Source: Cyathus striatus
Taxonomy: Eukaryota; Basidiomycota; Agaricomycetes; Agaricales; Nidulariaceae
Assembly: GCA_025738555.1 (NCBI GenBank)
Contig: JAOVFP010000020.1
Location: 1,178,001 to 1,242,000 of the forward strand
Direction of reading: 5' to 3'
DNA length: 64,000 nt
In this document: positions 1 to 11,667 of the stretch, in pieces
Layout: each line of letters starts with the position of its first letter
Numbering within the stretch: position 1 is the first letter of the stretch
Position numbers and translations under genes: made by a program
Notes under the pieces: model-generated
Database searches by the model: none
The model's input: only the letters and a program-made list of their open reading frames with translations
Told to the model about the DNA's origin: nothing

Positions 1-207
1 CACTAAATCCTTCATGACACCATTCAGAATCTCTCCAGTATGTGTTCCCTTAACGAATACCGCTGTTCTTGGATCCTCAATCTCTTTTGGAAGGCGAGCA
101 TCCAGAGCACGCTTCGATCGTGCGTTTTTGGGTTTTCTGCAAAACCATGATCTTAGTGAGTAACACGATAACAATTAATAAATGTAAAATCACATTGTCC
201 GCAACAT
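1..207 (-). CDS. RPF2: Ribosome biogenesis protein RPF2, 5' part (partial at window edge)
   Basis: The minus strand encodes the N-terminus of the Brix-domain protein RPF2, which works with RRS1 to bring 5S RNP (5S rRNA, RPL5, RPL11) into the nucleolar pre-60S particle. Exon 1 is only 14 coding bases (207 to 194, Met-Leu-Arg-Thr plus two bases). A 57-nt intron (193-137, GT..AG) follows. Exon 2 runs off the window edge and reads KPKNARSKRALDAR, then PKEIEDPRTAVFVKGTHTG and EILNGVMKDL, the hallmark RPF2 start. About 50 codons are visible; the Brix domain lies outside the window. The start was chosen because the splice restores the conserved MLRT-KPKNAR opening. It is divergent from the next gene with about 250 bp between start codons. 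The identification is by recalled family similarity. Confidence 0.88.
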
Positions 208-395
208 TGTATAAAGATGCGTGGAAAAGGGAAAGAAGGGGATGGAGGATAGGAGGGTTGAGTGCTTGAGCAATTATTCTTCCAAGTCGAAACCAAAATC
301 TTGGACGGCGTTAAAATTCACGTGCTTGGTATCTCCGAAGTAGCGACGCGACTTTCTCACGACTAACAACTCCGGGAGGCCCCGTTCACTAGCAT

Positions 396-418
396 AAGTT
401 ACTTACGCGTTGTAACTT
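396..418. promoter_or_regulatory. Inverted repeat with an ACGCGT core in the RPF2/QCR6 divergent promoter
   Basis: Seven-base arms AAGTTAC (396-402) and GTAACTT (412-418) are perfect inverted copies. The 9-nt spacer contains ACGCGT at 405-410, the MluI cell-cycle box word bound by MBF in yeasts. It sits 39 bp upstream of the downstream start codon in a 249-bp intergenic region shared by two divergent genes. That it is a protein-binding site is inference. Confidence 0.35.
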
Positions 419-456
419 GTCGACTCATTTACTTTGTACAAAAGTCCACTCTCAAA

Positions 457-1066
457 ATGTCTACCATTACATCCTTCCTTTCTTCCTTTATGAGCACTGC
501 TTACAACGACGAGGAGAAGCCCGCCGAAGAGCCTGAGACTTCCCAGGAAGAGCCGGAAGAAGAGGAGGAGGAGCCTGAGGACGTATGTTTCTTTTCTTTA
601 TTGACATTCCGGGGCAGCATACATCGGATATCCTGTATAGGAGCATCCGGCTATTCGTGATGAATGCAAGGAGAAGAATTGTGCAAAACTTGCTGCCCAC
701 TTCGAGCACTGCCAAGAGAAGGTGCAGGCTGGTGAAGGATTCAAAGGCGAGGACTGTGTCGAGGAGCTGTACGTGTATGCTGAGCTTAAAGTTTACCTTT
801 CTTCTTACCTACAATCGCTATTTCAACAGGTGTAAGTAGTCTATGTAATGCTACACGCAGTGTACATGATACTGACCGTTGCTTTACGCGACTTTCTACC
901 CCAGTCCAGTGAGTATTAACCTTCTTTCTTAATAACACATTCTCTAACTTGTTATTTAGCATGATGCACTGCATTGACGTACGTTATTGCACATAACATG
1001 TAGTTTATGGGTCTCAATGCTCTATAGGATTGCACTGCACCAAAACTTTTCGCAAAGCTCAAATAG
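457..1066 (+). CDS. QCR6: Cytochrome bc1 complex acidic hinge subunit (QCR6 family)
   Basis: This is the small acidic hinge protein of respiratory complex III, acting next to cytochrome c1 on the outer face of the inner mitochondrial membrane. The predicted 105-residue product has an acidic tract (EEPEEEEEEPED, about residues 31-42). The family core follows: HPAIRDECKEKNCAKLAAHF, then CQEKVQAGEGFKGEDCVEEL, then MMHCIDDCTAPKLFAKLK, with the paired cysteines that form the helical-hairpin disulfides. The reading needs exons 457-582, 641-768, 830-831 (GT), 905-908 (TCCA), 960-978 and 1028-1066. They total 318 nt including the stop, all with GT-AG borders. The 2-nt and 4-nt exons together supply Leu-Phe-His, matching the EEFFHL-type segment of the yeast protein. 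Skipping both would stay in frame but delete these residues and demand a 191-nt intron. Confidence 0.9.
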
Positions 1067-1690
1067 ATGCTTTAGACATCACCGAGAGTTGCTACCGTTG
1101 GCCGACAGGTAGGCATTTTTCAGAATCCTTTTCTTGTACCTCTTATGATGTATTATACAGAGGTGAATGGACCATATTATACATAGAGCCGGTCTGTCGA
1201 ACATGCAAGTAAATGTACTTGATGTTACCAATAACAGGAGTCATTTCTAATAGAAGCTTAATCTACGGAATTGCGATGAGTCCTTGTGATGCCGAGCTAA
1301 ACATACGATGAACCGATACCGAACATGATCTCCCGAAACGGCCTTTAGCTTCGATGAACGCTTCCTGCTTATCCGCACTGCATGCTATCCATATGTTGGA
1401 CAACTCCGTGCTTTGCCTTCAATCCTTAGGCGAGACAGACCTCGCAGGTGCTCCCTGGTACCTACCTAATATTGTCATAAAAGGGTTTGAATGAATCTCA
1501 TGTGAAACTGCTTACTTTCATTCGACTGCTTGGATGGAATGCTTATTTGAATGGTATCGCACATGTTCCGGCGCGTTTATATTCGAAACCCGAAACAGTT
1601 GCTCGTTTACTTGTCAACGTTTTCAATATTTCAGAGCTTTACAATATTGGATTCTCGGAAAAAGGAAGATATCAACGATATATTTCATTC
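1067..1690. other. Intergenic stretch, QCR6 3' side to COG3 3' end
   Basis: This gap lies between two gene ends transcribed toward each other. Short open frames here (for example 1487-1777 on the plus strand) have no recognisable protein similarity and partly overlap COG3 on the other strand. I see no RNA gene or repeat. Confidence 0.5.
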
Positions 1691-4600
1691 TTAACTCGAA
1701 TCCCTAAGCTCCTCCTTCTCCCTGACGACGCTGTCCGCTCCCTTTCCTTCTATAAGCACCTCCTTAACCTCACTTGAGACTGAATCTGAGCTCTTCATCT
1801 CAGCTCTCAGTGCACCTGCATACATTTCACTAGCGATCTTCCTGAACTCCTCATATGCATCCACAATCCTGTCTTGTACATGGTCCAACAATATCTTAAC
1901 AGTCCGCTCATCCTCAAGATATAGCCGGACCCTAATTGCGTATCCATGCAGATCGCGGCTGACTGCGGTGCGGAAGCTATCGAGGAGGGAAGAAGCTACT
2001 GATTGAGCGGCCCAGTCTTGTGAAGGGAGAGACGAGGAGCCAGGTGCTTTAGTGACTGAACGCACACGCTCTATCCATGAGATCAATGGAGTGCAGATCG
2101 GTGCGGAGCACAATGAAATGACTTCTTCGCAGGCGTGTCGAAGGTCATGGTCGATGCTCTGCAGAAGTGGATCATTAGAGTGGGTAGCAGCTGAGATTAT
2201 GATAAAACTTACGCGTCCAACGCCGTTTACACTATCTTCCAGTCTCATACCTAAGCCGGCAAACAGGCCTTCGGGTAAATACGAGGTCGTTTTTCCAATC
2301 ATTAGTGCAAGTGTATCTGAAATGATCGAAGGTCAATATCTCTTTTTCCGCAAAAAAGCCTAGCTTACCAGTAACTCCGCCGCTGGATTGAGATCCAGCA
2401 TTTGACTCCCACCTTCTCCCGAAGTCATTTGTCCCCAATACTCCGGGAGTAAGTACATCCTTGCTCGATCCTTCTTCACGTTCCTCCTTTTCTGCTTCCA
2501 ATCCACGCATGACTTCCTTCAGGATCATAAAGTGTCTGACCAGAAAAAGCTGAGCGTCGAGGGCGCTCTTCATCTTGATTTTGTCAGCTGCAGCAATTAG
2601 AGAGTGTCCAGTAAGTGAGAGGGCTTCTTGGGCAATATCTTCGAAGATGGCAGGCTGTTTGGACCCCGTGGATAAGTAAAGCTTGGAAAAACACGGTTTA
2701 CGAACCTTCACAAAATCCCTAAGCTGTCCAAGCACCCAAACCATTTTTCTGATAGTGGGATACCAAGTCTCCTGCTTGTCCTTTGAAGGAAGGAACCTAA
2801 ATACTTGGCCCATACCCTCCTTCTCCTTGATTTCTACAGAGCCCTTTGGTCGTCGCGCCTCTGTTCATTTGTAAGTTAGTCACACGGCCCATGTAAGAGC
2901 CCATAAAACAAACCAATCAATGTCTTGGGCCAGTCCAAATCTTCGTCCTTGGGTATATAATACTTAATGTCGCTTTGAATGACCGCCTGGGCTTTAAAGA
3001 ACAATCTTGTCTGAGCATCTTGCAGCACCATTTGCAATAAGCGCGCAGTATGTAGTCTCCCCAATCCCTTTTTCCTTGTATCGCCATCCAGATCAATAGT
3101 TAACTCGTCATCGACTTCTAACAAATCTTCATAAAGAGAAATGGCTTCTGTGGACGAAGCAGTGGTAGCAGTAAATGTGGAGGTAGATGTATCAAGAACC
3201 ATTAGTGCTTGGAGGACGGTGCAGACTTCGCAGAGGGCTGTGAGTTTTGGTTCATGAAGAATACGCGGACGGAGGTCATCATAAAGGAGGTCGCATAGAG
3301 TTTCGAGGTATTGACTAAGAGGGAATACGTTGGCTTTCTGAGCAATATACTAGTTGGAAAGGACATACTATAGTGGCTCTTCTCCAGATGAGAAAAACTC
3401 GCGATACAGGTGAAACTCGTCTGTACATAGCTGTTTCAAGTAACTGCAACCTGCTCGTGTCTGATGTTGTTAGTTTGTATAATCACAATGGGTTTATCAA
3501 CATACTAGCTCAACGAGTCCTCCCACCCAGTCCAGCCCGCGTATCTCTTCTCCCACACGAGGTATGACCAGCTGCCTACGGGCATAAAAATATGCAGCAT
3601 GGCATTCGCCAAGTAACGCGCCAAGCTCATTCGGATACGCTTTCCCGCGTCGTTCCAGTTCTGCCAGTAGTGGCCGGATACGTGTCGCAACCGACGCGAA
3701 ACGAGGGTAGAGGAGATGTGTTTGTATGTGTTCCGAAAGGTCCTATCAGATAGTTAGTACTAGTAGGGAGTAGATAATGACGAAGGAAAGTGGTACCTTT
3801 TCCGAAAGGCGTCTTGATATATCCGCCGTTAATGCACGAAGTGAACCAACAAAATTCATCTTAATGAGGGTCATAGCGCGTGTCATACATTGCTGAAACC
3901 GTAGGAGGTATAGGTCTGCTTCGCGATAGTGTCGCTAACGTGGGAAGTTGGACCTCAAGAATGCAAATATGAGAGGAACAGGCGTACATGTTGCTTGAGG
4001 AACTCGATACAAATATCAACCTTTTCAACCATGTACAAGAAGTCAGCCTGGAAAATGAGTGATTCTCCGGGATGGTTGAGCATTCTTGTCGCGTGTTCCA
4101 GCTCCTGGAAGTATTCCAGTCTCTCGGATATCTCTTCTGTCATCTCTATTAGTTGATCCTATAACCATCATCAGTCCCCATCTGAGCATATTTCATAAAA
4201 ACACCTACCCTCTCCTCCAACAGTCTCTCACAAGCCTCCTTTAGGGTCCGCCCACTCTCTTCAACACTTGTCCATTCCCCCATCATTTTATCCAGTTCAC
4301 TCTCAATCTCATCGATCTTCTGCACAATAAGTTGGCAATTCTCAAGGTGCTCAGAGACTGTCTCGGCATCGGCGCGGAAGTGAGCTTCCTGTGCATGCGC
4401 GACGGAGCGGTCGATCAATGCATACCAATCATAGAATTGCTGTGGGGTTTGAACAGGTTCCTTCGGGTGAAGTGCGTGTGATTGGTGGGAGGAGCCTGGC
4501 GTCGAGGGACGCGAGCCAGACGCTGAGGCGGAGGAAGGCCCAGCGAGGAGTTTGCGTGGTATTGGCGTTGCAGGACGCGAAGATCCAGAGTCGTCCGCAA

Positions 4601-4845
4601 TGAACTACAGAGAATACATCTTAACATCATTGCTCCAAGTTCGCAATACGATTTCTGCGATTGCACACCTTCAACGGCAGTGGTACATGTTCACTAGCTT
4701 CTTTAACAGCAGCCACGCTCCGGATTTCAATGTCTTCCAAAGGGGCCTTTGCTTCCCAATCTTCAACTGATATTACGAGTTTTTGTGGTGTTGGTGCTGC
4801 AGAAGGCTGACCGCGACGAGGAGTGGACCGACCAGTAGACGCCAT
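1691..4845 (-). CDS. COG3: Conserved oligomeric Golgi complex subunit 3 (Sec34 family)
   Basis: COG3 is a lobe-A subunit of the COG tether, which captures retrograde intra-Golgi vesicles. The chosen start (4845) gives MASTGRSTPRRG, then KLVISVEDWEAKAPL and the family's PLPL segment. The Sec34-type N-terminal region follows in later exons: LIDRSVAHAQEAHFRAD, HLENCQLIVQKIDEIESELD, LLEER-DQLIEMTEEISERL, YFQELEHATRMLNHPG, FQADFLYMVEKVDICIEFL and HYREADLYLLRFQQCMTRAM. The C-terminal part (1691-3202) is helical, as expected. A splice from 3999 to about 3930 joins IEFLKQH to the RHYREAD exon in phase, so I see no frame break there. The product should be near 800 residues, like yeast and human COG3. 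An in-frame upstream ATG at 5007 exists, but the sequence before 4845 is not COG3-like. Confidence 0.88.
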
Positions 4846-5131
4846 CGAATGGCTCAGCGTTTCAGAACACGCGAATGACGAGGGAAAGTGTTTGTACTTG
4901 TGTGCCAAAGGCTTTAAGAGAGTAGATCCCGCCATAATCCTGCCCATCCCGCCTTCCCTTTTTGGAGCCACGCTGATGAACCCCACGTCATCTTGACACG
5001 CCCCCATACATCATTGCAATTTCTCTCTATCATTATCATTCATGACCACATTGTACCGAAACCCTATAACAAAGCATATAATATATGTATAGAACAAACA
5101 CGTTCCCCATTACCATTACCCTCCCCACTCA

Positions 5132-7617
5132 CTACCACTGTAACCACTCCCCATACATATTCGGTCTCTCACCACGAATATATGCCTCGAATGTTCTCTT
5201 GAGCACAGTGGACCAATCTAGGTCCTTTTTGTCCTCCTCAGTCTCGCTGTCGTCATCACCCAATCGGTCGTCTGTGATTGTCGGATCCTGCTTCAGCTTC
5301 GCACGGGCAGCATCTTCGCCGGCTTTAAAACGCTGACCTAGGTCAGGCCAGTTGCGTGCCGTGTCGAAAGGCTTCCACCTATAAATATATCAAATTAACG
5401 AGAAACCGCCGGATGGAACTATAAAACGTACCAGAAGTTATGGAAGTGATATGAATATGCACCCCTGAAGAATCCACGGAACCCTAACGCTTGAGGCGCA
5501 GCACTGCTCTCCCTAGGAGTTTCGAAAAAGTGGCTGAACCTATAATAAGCACATCAGGTCAGAAGGAATACAGCATCTATGAACACCTATCTACTTACTC
5601 TGTGAAGTAAGGCTGCGGGGGCCGATCTCTCTGGAAATCCTCTGTATTCAACCATGCGGAATCAAACATCGCGTCTGGCAAACGAAGGAGTAATGGTTCC
5701 AGGAACGAGTCTGCCGTGTACTTGGATACAGTCATCGGATGGAAGTCAAGACCGTTCTTCAATGCCGTGCGGAAGAGGAATGAGCCCAAAGCAGATCCCT
5801 TATGCATGCGAAGGACTGCAGTGTTGTAGTTTGGAAGACGGGACCATCGATATGCGAAAGCCCCTTTCCAGCCCCAGAGCTCTTCCCAGTCGCGGAGCAG
5901 GATAGTGTCCGCATCGAGGTAGATGCCTCCAAAACGATGACACAGAACGAAACGCGCCATGTCAGAGAGGATGACAGACATACGGTCGTAAGATGACGGT
6001 GAGTTGGAACCAAGTCGGTTTAGCATATCATCATCCCCAGATCCAACAGACGACGTCTCGGTCTCATTCACACTTGCCGTCGTCGTCTGTGCAGCAGGTT
6101 TCTTAACCTTGATAACATGGCCACCAGAATTGAATAGTTGATCTTCCATCGCGCGCCACTCATCTTTAATCTCCGGAATACCGTCCAATTGCTCGGTAGT
6201 ATTCCACAGTTTGAAGTGTATTACATCCTTAAACCTGGGGTGCAGGAATGGCGAAGCCCATGGGTTAGACTTCAGCTGAGCATACATGTCCTTCACTGCA
6301 GATGGATTTGGGACTGCAGCGGCAGGTCCGGGGTTAATCCATAGCCAAAATTGTGGTCGGCAGTAGTGAGCATCCGAAGGGAAGTCGCGGAGGTGCATAC
6401 CCGTGTTCTGCGTGAAGAGGAATGATAGGAGGGCGAGATATGGTTTGTCGGTGAAGGGTCCTGTCCAGAACATGTGGAATACTCTTGGATTCTCGGGATC
6501 GCATGCGGAAGGGAGCGCCGCAGCAGGACGATGTTGCAAAGGTGTAGGGAGGGCAATTTGCGATTCCCATTCCGCGCCGCGTTTCTTGTGCAATCCCGCG
6601 TCGGGATCAGCATCCGCCTCGTCAGTAATGCCCGCAACGTGATATATTGGCTCGGGTTCAACATCGAAGTCTTCTGGGTCAGTTTCTACCTCCGAATCTG
6701 GATCCTCTAGGTAGATGTACTTCCAGTCGTCAAGGTTTCCACGGCGGACGCGGTCTTCCCCATCCAGTCCCCCACCAATACGCAGCACTTCCAAACAGTC
6801 ACGAACATACTGTGACAGCCAGTTGATTTGAGTAAAATTACAGTGGAGCCCCCAGACGCCTCAACAGAACTGGGACGAGAGTAGGCTCATATAGACAAGA
6901 CAACTCACCTTTCCTTGAGAGAAATCACAGTGACGCATGACCTCATCCATATCGGCGACACTTCCAGGTGCAGGTCTAGGGGGGTATGCTACATTTTTCC
7001 GTGAGGACTGAATATCGAGGTATACTCTCTTGGGTCCAGCTCCGAGTGCTTCGGTGTCAGCTTCAACACCAGGCGGAAGCTGTTGGGACAGGTGTTTGAT
7101 TTTCCGCGGTTTGTGGGGTATCGCAGGGTTGGTTGGTGATTTCTTTATTCCTATCTCTTTAGGAACTGTATACAAAAAATATTTGGTTGAATTGAATGTC
7201 ACGAGCGCTTAAGGGATGATAAGAGAAGGAAAAATACGCACTTGCTTGGTGACTGGGATAATGTCCACTCGCAATCTCCCACTTCCATATCCTTTGTAAG
7301 TCGGCTCTCCTGAAGACGAGGGAAGAAGACTCGACAAACTCCGTCACTGGCCAGGTCTCGTTCCAGTCGGTCTTTTTGGGACCTCTTGACATGAAGAACA
7401 CGAAAAATAGGGCGAGACCGATGAAGACGACTAGGGGGCCTCTTTTCCTACGTGTGAAGGCGACATTGGGGACAAGTATGCGAAGCCTACGCGTTCGTAT
7501 GCCTGGTATAGGTAGGTATAATGGTCTGAACCATGCAGAAGTGGGAAGTACGTGTGACCGGTGTCGTTTCTCGAGGTCGTCGTATGAATGCCTTGGCAGA
7601 TGCTCACTGCCGTTCAT
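5132..7617 (-). CDS. Type II membrane glycosyltransferase with DXD motif (Gly_transf_sug / GT32-like)
   Basis: This is a Golgi-type glycosyltransferase by architecture. A basic cytosolic tail of about 60 residues (TRRKRG) precedes one membrane anchor (about residues 61-77, PLVVFIGLALFFVFFMS), a long linker, then a catalytic region. The catalytic region carries FHMFWTGPFTDKPYLALLSF, and the signature HRFGGIYLDADTILLRDW with the DXD triad encoded at 5907-5915. DXD binds the divalent metal of the nucleotide-sugar donor. The C-terminal exons read GFRGFFRGAYSYHFHNFWW and end in YIRGERPNMYGEWLQW, stop at 5132-5134. An acidic segment (DPDSEVETDPEDFDVEPEP) lies in the linker. At least four introns split it. 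The donor sugar and acceptor cannot be read from sequence; OCH1-type mannosyl- or alpha-1,4-galactosyl/GlcNAc-transferase activities are the family options. Confidence 0.8.
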
Positions 7618-9758
7618 GATGCAGCCTAGGCGGCAGAATGGTCAGGAAAGAGAGACGAAGAATTAGAATAGAGTATAGAAACGAGAATAGGAATATGATG
7701 AAGTTAGCGAGACCTGACCAAGTTAAACAGCGCAAGTCACCCTGGCGAAACGGTAGACGTGTAACACAGCCACCCCAACAATTTCTGCGACTGTTGTGGC
7801 TGTGCCAGCTCCCGTCGATCCATCACTTCTGTTCAACCGTTCCCCGTCCCCGTCCTGTCCCCCAGCTCCTTAAACTCAACTTGTTCCATACCTTCCAGTT
7901 GTCTCTGCCACCACTTCTCTATCGACGTTCGGGCTAATATATTGCTCACTTGTGCTATCTTTTAATCAGCAACTACGGCCAACTTAACCCGCCCGGGTAT
8001 CTCGACATCACCTGCTCCCGCTCGTCTATCTCCTCCCTACATTACATCAATCATGCTTCTCTTCTTAATCTAGGGTGTACACTAGAATGTCCTCTCGAGA
8101 ACACCTCAGCGGACTATCAGGGACTATCTCGACATTCTCGTGTTTCTATGATGCATTCTCGGAACGGAAGGCAAATGCCTGGTGGCGTAACAGGGTCTGC
8201 ACTCTTCAAAAGCATGGAATTAGTTCCAGCATCATCTCCCGTACATCCGTATCGGACCTCCGGGTAGGAACTACCGTGCCCTACCACCCAACATCTAGAA
8301 GACTAGAAAAAGCAAAGTTCAGAGAGTTCCGCGAATCCTTTCATCGTTTCATGCCCCTTCACCTACGCAGCCCACTCCCAGTTTCATTGCCATCCATCCC
8401 CAGTCTTAGCGACTCACATCTCCTTTATCGCCTTGTGGATGACAGAATCTGCTTTCTCCACGCCCTACGCTCCACATGCGCAGCAGTCGAACCATGGACT
8501 TGCCATCCATCTCAACAACGCAAGCAGCCTATCTGTCCTCTAAATAAGTATCCTCGATCCACTGTGCCCTTACCATCGTTAATATCTACGGATAATCGAT
8601 CCTAGTATTTTCCGAGCTGGAGTTCTCCGATATGAAATGACGGGGTTACAAAAAACACATTCCACCATGGGTATGAACAGATTGATTCAGTCATCGACTT
8701 TGGAATTCGGTGCCGCTAGATCTTCGGAAGACAATCCCGAGGGCAGATCCCTTCAAATTGAGTTGGGATTGGCAGAAGAGCCAGGCGGGAAAGGTTGGAC
8801 GGCTCCCTGCGCACATCGAGCCCTCAGGCCTCAGGTCTCAGTCCGAAGCAGACTTAAACTGGTGTTGAGATATCGACGCTCCCCATGCAGACTTTTGTTC
8901 CGTTGCACAAACCCCTTCACGCGATCCGCTTGCTTTCTTGCGCCCTATGGACGATCGTGTTGGTGGTATCCCTATGTCGCATAATAGTACTCAAGAGCTA
9001 TACACCTGGAGGCGCCAATGGTCGATCCTCCCCAGGCTCTGTATGGGCGTCAAAGTTGTTCCTTTCCTAAACTCCGTCTAATGCCGTCTGGCTAGAGGTT
9101 TGAAGATTAGCGATGACTATGATCTTTCACTCAAAGTTGAGGCCGACAAGCCTCTACAGTGACACGGAAATGTTTGGCCACTGTGTTGGGCTAGACACAG
9201 TTGGCGGTACTGAGTAAGTACTTAGCTCCCTCCGCTCATTGTCAGCACTCCGCCTGTGAAGACTAAAAGGAGTATTGGGCCATCACTTCGAATTGAAGTT
9301 GCACACATGACTTGTATTCTACAGAGACTATTTCTGGCAGTGGCAGCTACACATACAATGATGGACTGTGACAGACTGCATGTTTAAAGGACTCGTTCTC
9401 CCAGGACAATGCAGTACATAAAATAGGACGCACTGTATGACATTATATTAGTGAAAACAATGCGACTTACTCGTGCAGGAATGGACCATAGTCCTCAATT
9501 AAGGTCAGGGATGGGGTATAATTTAGACGTGGGATGGGTGATGGGGAGATAAGATAGCGCCGAGTAGCTGCCAGCGTCCCCATGCCACGTTGAGGAGGAT
9601 AACCAAACAGACGTCAACTTTGGGATCACGCTCGCGTCTTGAATGTCGATCCGTGTTTCTTCTCCCCACAAAGTGAACGCCTCTCTCTCTCCTTTTTTCT
9701 TCTTCCCTCCCTGTCCTTTGTCTTTTGCTTCATCTATTATTTTCATATCTAAATCCTA
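7618..9758. other. Long intergenic region, pyrimidine-rich, no recognised gene
   Basis: This 2.1-kb interval separates two divergent genes. The part nearest the glycosyltransferase (about 7,750-8,050) is rich in C and T on the plus strand, and a second CT-rich patch (9,660-9,740) lies just before the next start codon, as is common in fungal promoters. Open frames at 8075-8605 and 8637-8984 are low-complexity or unrecognisable and lack family motifs. A short word of the form GTACTGAGT..AAGTACTTAG occurs near 9,208. Nothing else is supported. Confidence 0.4.
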
Positions 9759-10468
9759 ATGTTCAACCTCGTCCGTCGCATCTCTCACTCTTTCATTCCA
9801 CGTCCAGACAGGCCCTGGGAAGATGATCGTAAGTGCAACACGCCCCAGCCTCCCCGTTTTCATCCCATCACATCGCTAACGCGTGTTTCTTTCTCCTTTT
9901 CTGCGTGTTCGTCTCTTCTTATCTAGCGACATCAAATGCTCCAGCAAAGAGAAAGAAGCGAAGGCTGAGCTCTACGGAACGCCATCAGGCTGACGAGGAT
10001 GAACAGATCCGGAAGAAAGTTAGAGGCGATACTGCTACGCCTGATGCTGAGACGCAGGCTGTCAAGGAAGTTACGCAAGGTGTGGAAGAGGTTGAATTGA
10101 ATGATAATGTGGAGAAGAATCACGAAGAGTTGACTGCGCCGGAGAGTATCCCTTTACCGGATGAGACATCTGGAGAACTTGATGAGCCTGTTTCTCCAGA
10201 GACCTCTACTCCGCCGGCAACTGTACAGAGTACCGCAAATTCGAGCACTCCGACTGAAGGAGATTCCGAGCCGGTCCACCCGAAGGAAAATGACTTGACG
10301 GAACCTGCTGCTGACATTTCCTCGTCAAAGGAGGAAGGCAGCAAGCTCGGCGAAGAGATGGAGAAGGAGAAGAACACAGAGCCTGAGAGCTCTGGTAATG
10401 ACACTACTGCCACCATTGCAGAATCCACCCAAATATCACCGACCGAGTCAATCGAAAGCAAGGATTAA
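9759..10468 (+). CDS. Unrecognised basic/acidic low-complexity protein, likely nuclear
   Basis: I do not recognise a named family. Exon 1 (9759-9828) encodes MFNLVRRISHSFIPRPDRPW and an acidic end. A 98-nt GT-AG intron (9829-9926) leads to exon 2 (9927-10468), in phase. The product is about 203 residues. It has a strong bipartite-like basic patch at about residues 31-37 (KRKKRRL) and a second near 55 (RKKVR), suggesting nuclear import. The rest is a disordered tail rich in Glu, Ser, Thr and Pro, ending in ESIESKD. The ordered-looking first 23 residues are the only part likely to be conserved. The start was chosen because it joins in frame to the basic exon. Function is unknown. Confidence 0.6.
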
Positions 10469-11667
10469 TCCCTACTTCCTCTCCATCATTCATTTATTTG
10501 CTTTTATCTATCTCTACGCCGCTTGGTATACCCACTGCATTACTACTACTGGATCCTCTTATTACTTATCGTTTCATGATGTTATCTTGTTCTTTATGTC
10601 GCAGACTGTACCAATCGCTCGCTCCCTCAGCCATCACTTGCCACCTGTACACGTATTATGGGTGTAATTTCAACCGTGCCCAATGATTGATATACTTCTT
10701 TTACGATATAGACCTGCCTTGCGATGAGATTAGTGTAAAGTTTGAGTTGTGATGATGTGTATCTTGCACATGTCAGACGGTCATGGTGATGCCACCTCGC
10801 CTATGGACACGCACCAACTCCCGCAGATATCAGGCTGATCGAATTCTACCTCTATCTAATACTATCCTGCCTCGATCAAGCATGCTCGTTATAATAACTG
10901 GATTCTAGAAAGCAGAATATGACACTGAGTGGTCCCGGTCAACATGCACGCCACGACGGTTCTGCCGTCTACTCAGTCTCCATATCCCAGGGAATATCCA
11001 ATCATCAAGCGCACCAGTCCCATAGGCGATCGCTTGTTTCCAGAACTCTGTGAAGGTGAGGCCCATACGCCTCGACATACCAGAACACAAATGTGTGCAA
11101 AGGACTAAGGTACACCTATACATGGTCTTCATCCTCGAGGCAAACATGCCTTAGATTCATCGGGCTATCATCGTGTTTTTTCGTGAAACTGGAATGCTCG
11201 AGCCGTAAACATTAAACATTTGTCCATATCCTTTGGAACTTCTACTCCAGTCGATAGAAGCCGTACAGCCTTCAACACGATTCGGGGCATGGAATGGGAA
11301 GAACAATGGTCAATTACTATACGCTTCAGCTCGGATCAACAGCTTGCAGCAGCGATCACAGCTGTAAGTAACTTCAAGTCTAGTGCAAGTGACCAGCGGA
11401 AATGATGGTTCAGGAATATGGGGATGTATTCCGATTCCTAGAACTCTGCTTCCTCCACGCCTCCTGATATGCTACGAAATCACAGTTGGATGGCTCGTTC
11501 ACTCTCGTAAAGGTACCCTTCATTCGGGACTGCGGTCTTCCATGCCTAATCCAAACCTACACTATAAAACGGTACGCCTGGTCCCCCCAAGACAATTTTT
11601 CGTTGGCGTCCCCATCATCCATCTGCATCTCTGAAACCCTAGAAGACCGCAGTAACCAACCTGCGAG
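10469..11667. other. Intergenic region without a recognised gene
   Basis: The 1.2 kb between two genes on the same strand holds only short unrecognised frames (for example 10905-11147 minus and 11383-11634 plus). I see no RNA gene or clear repeat. Confidence 0.4.

Noticed and set aside
7950..9070. Overlapping plus-strand frames that might be an extra gene between the glycosyltransferase and the gene at 9759.
   Set aside because: They show no recognisable motif, no in-phase exon chain and a low-complexity composition typical of promoter DNA.
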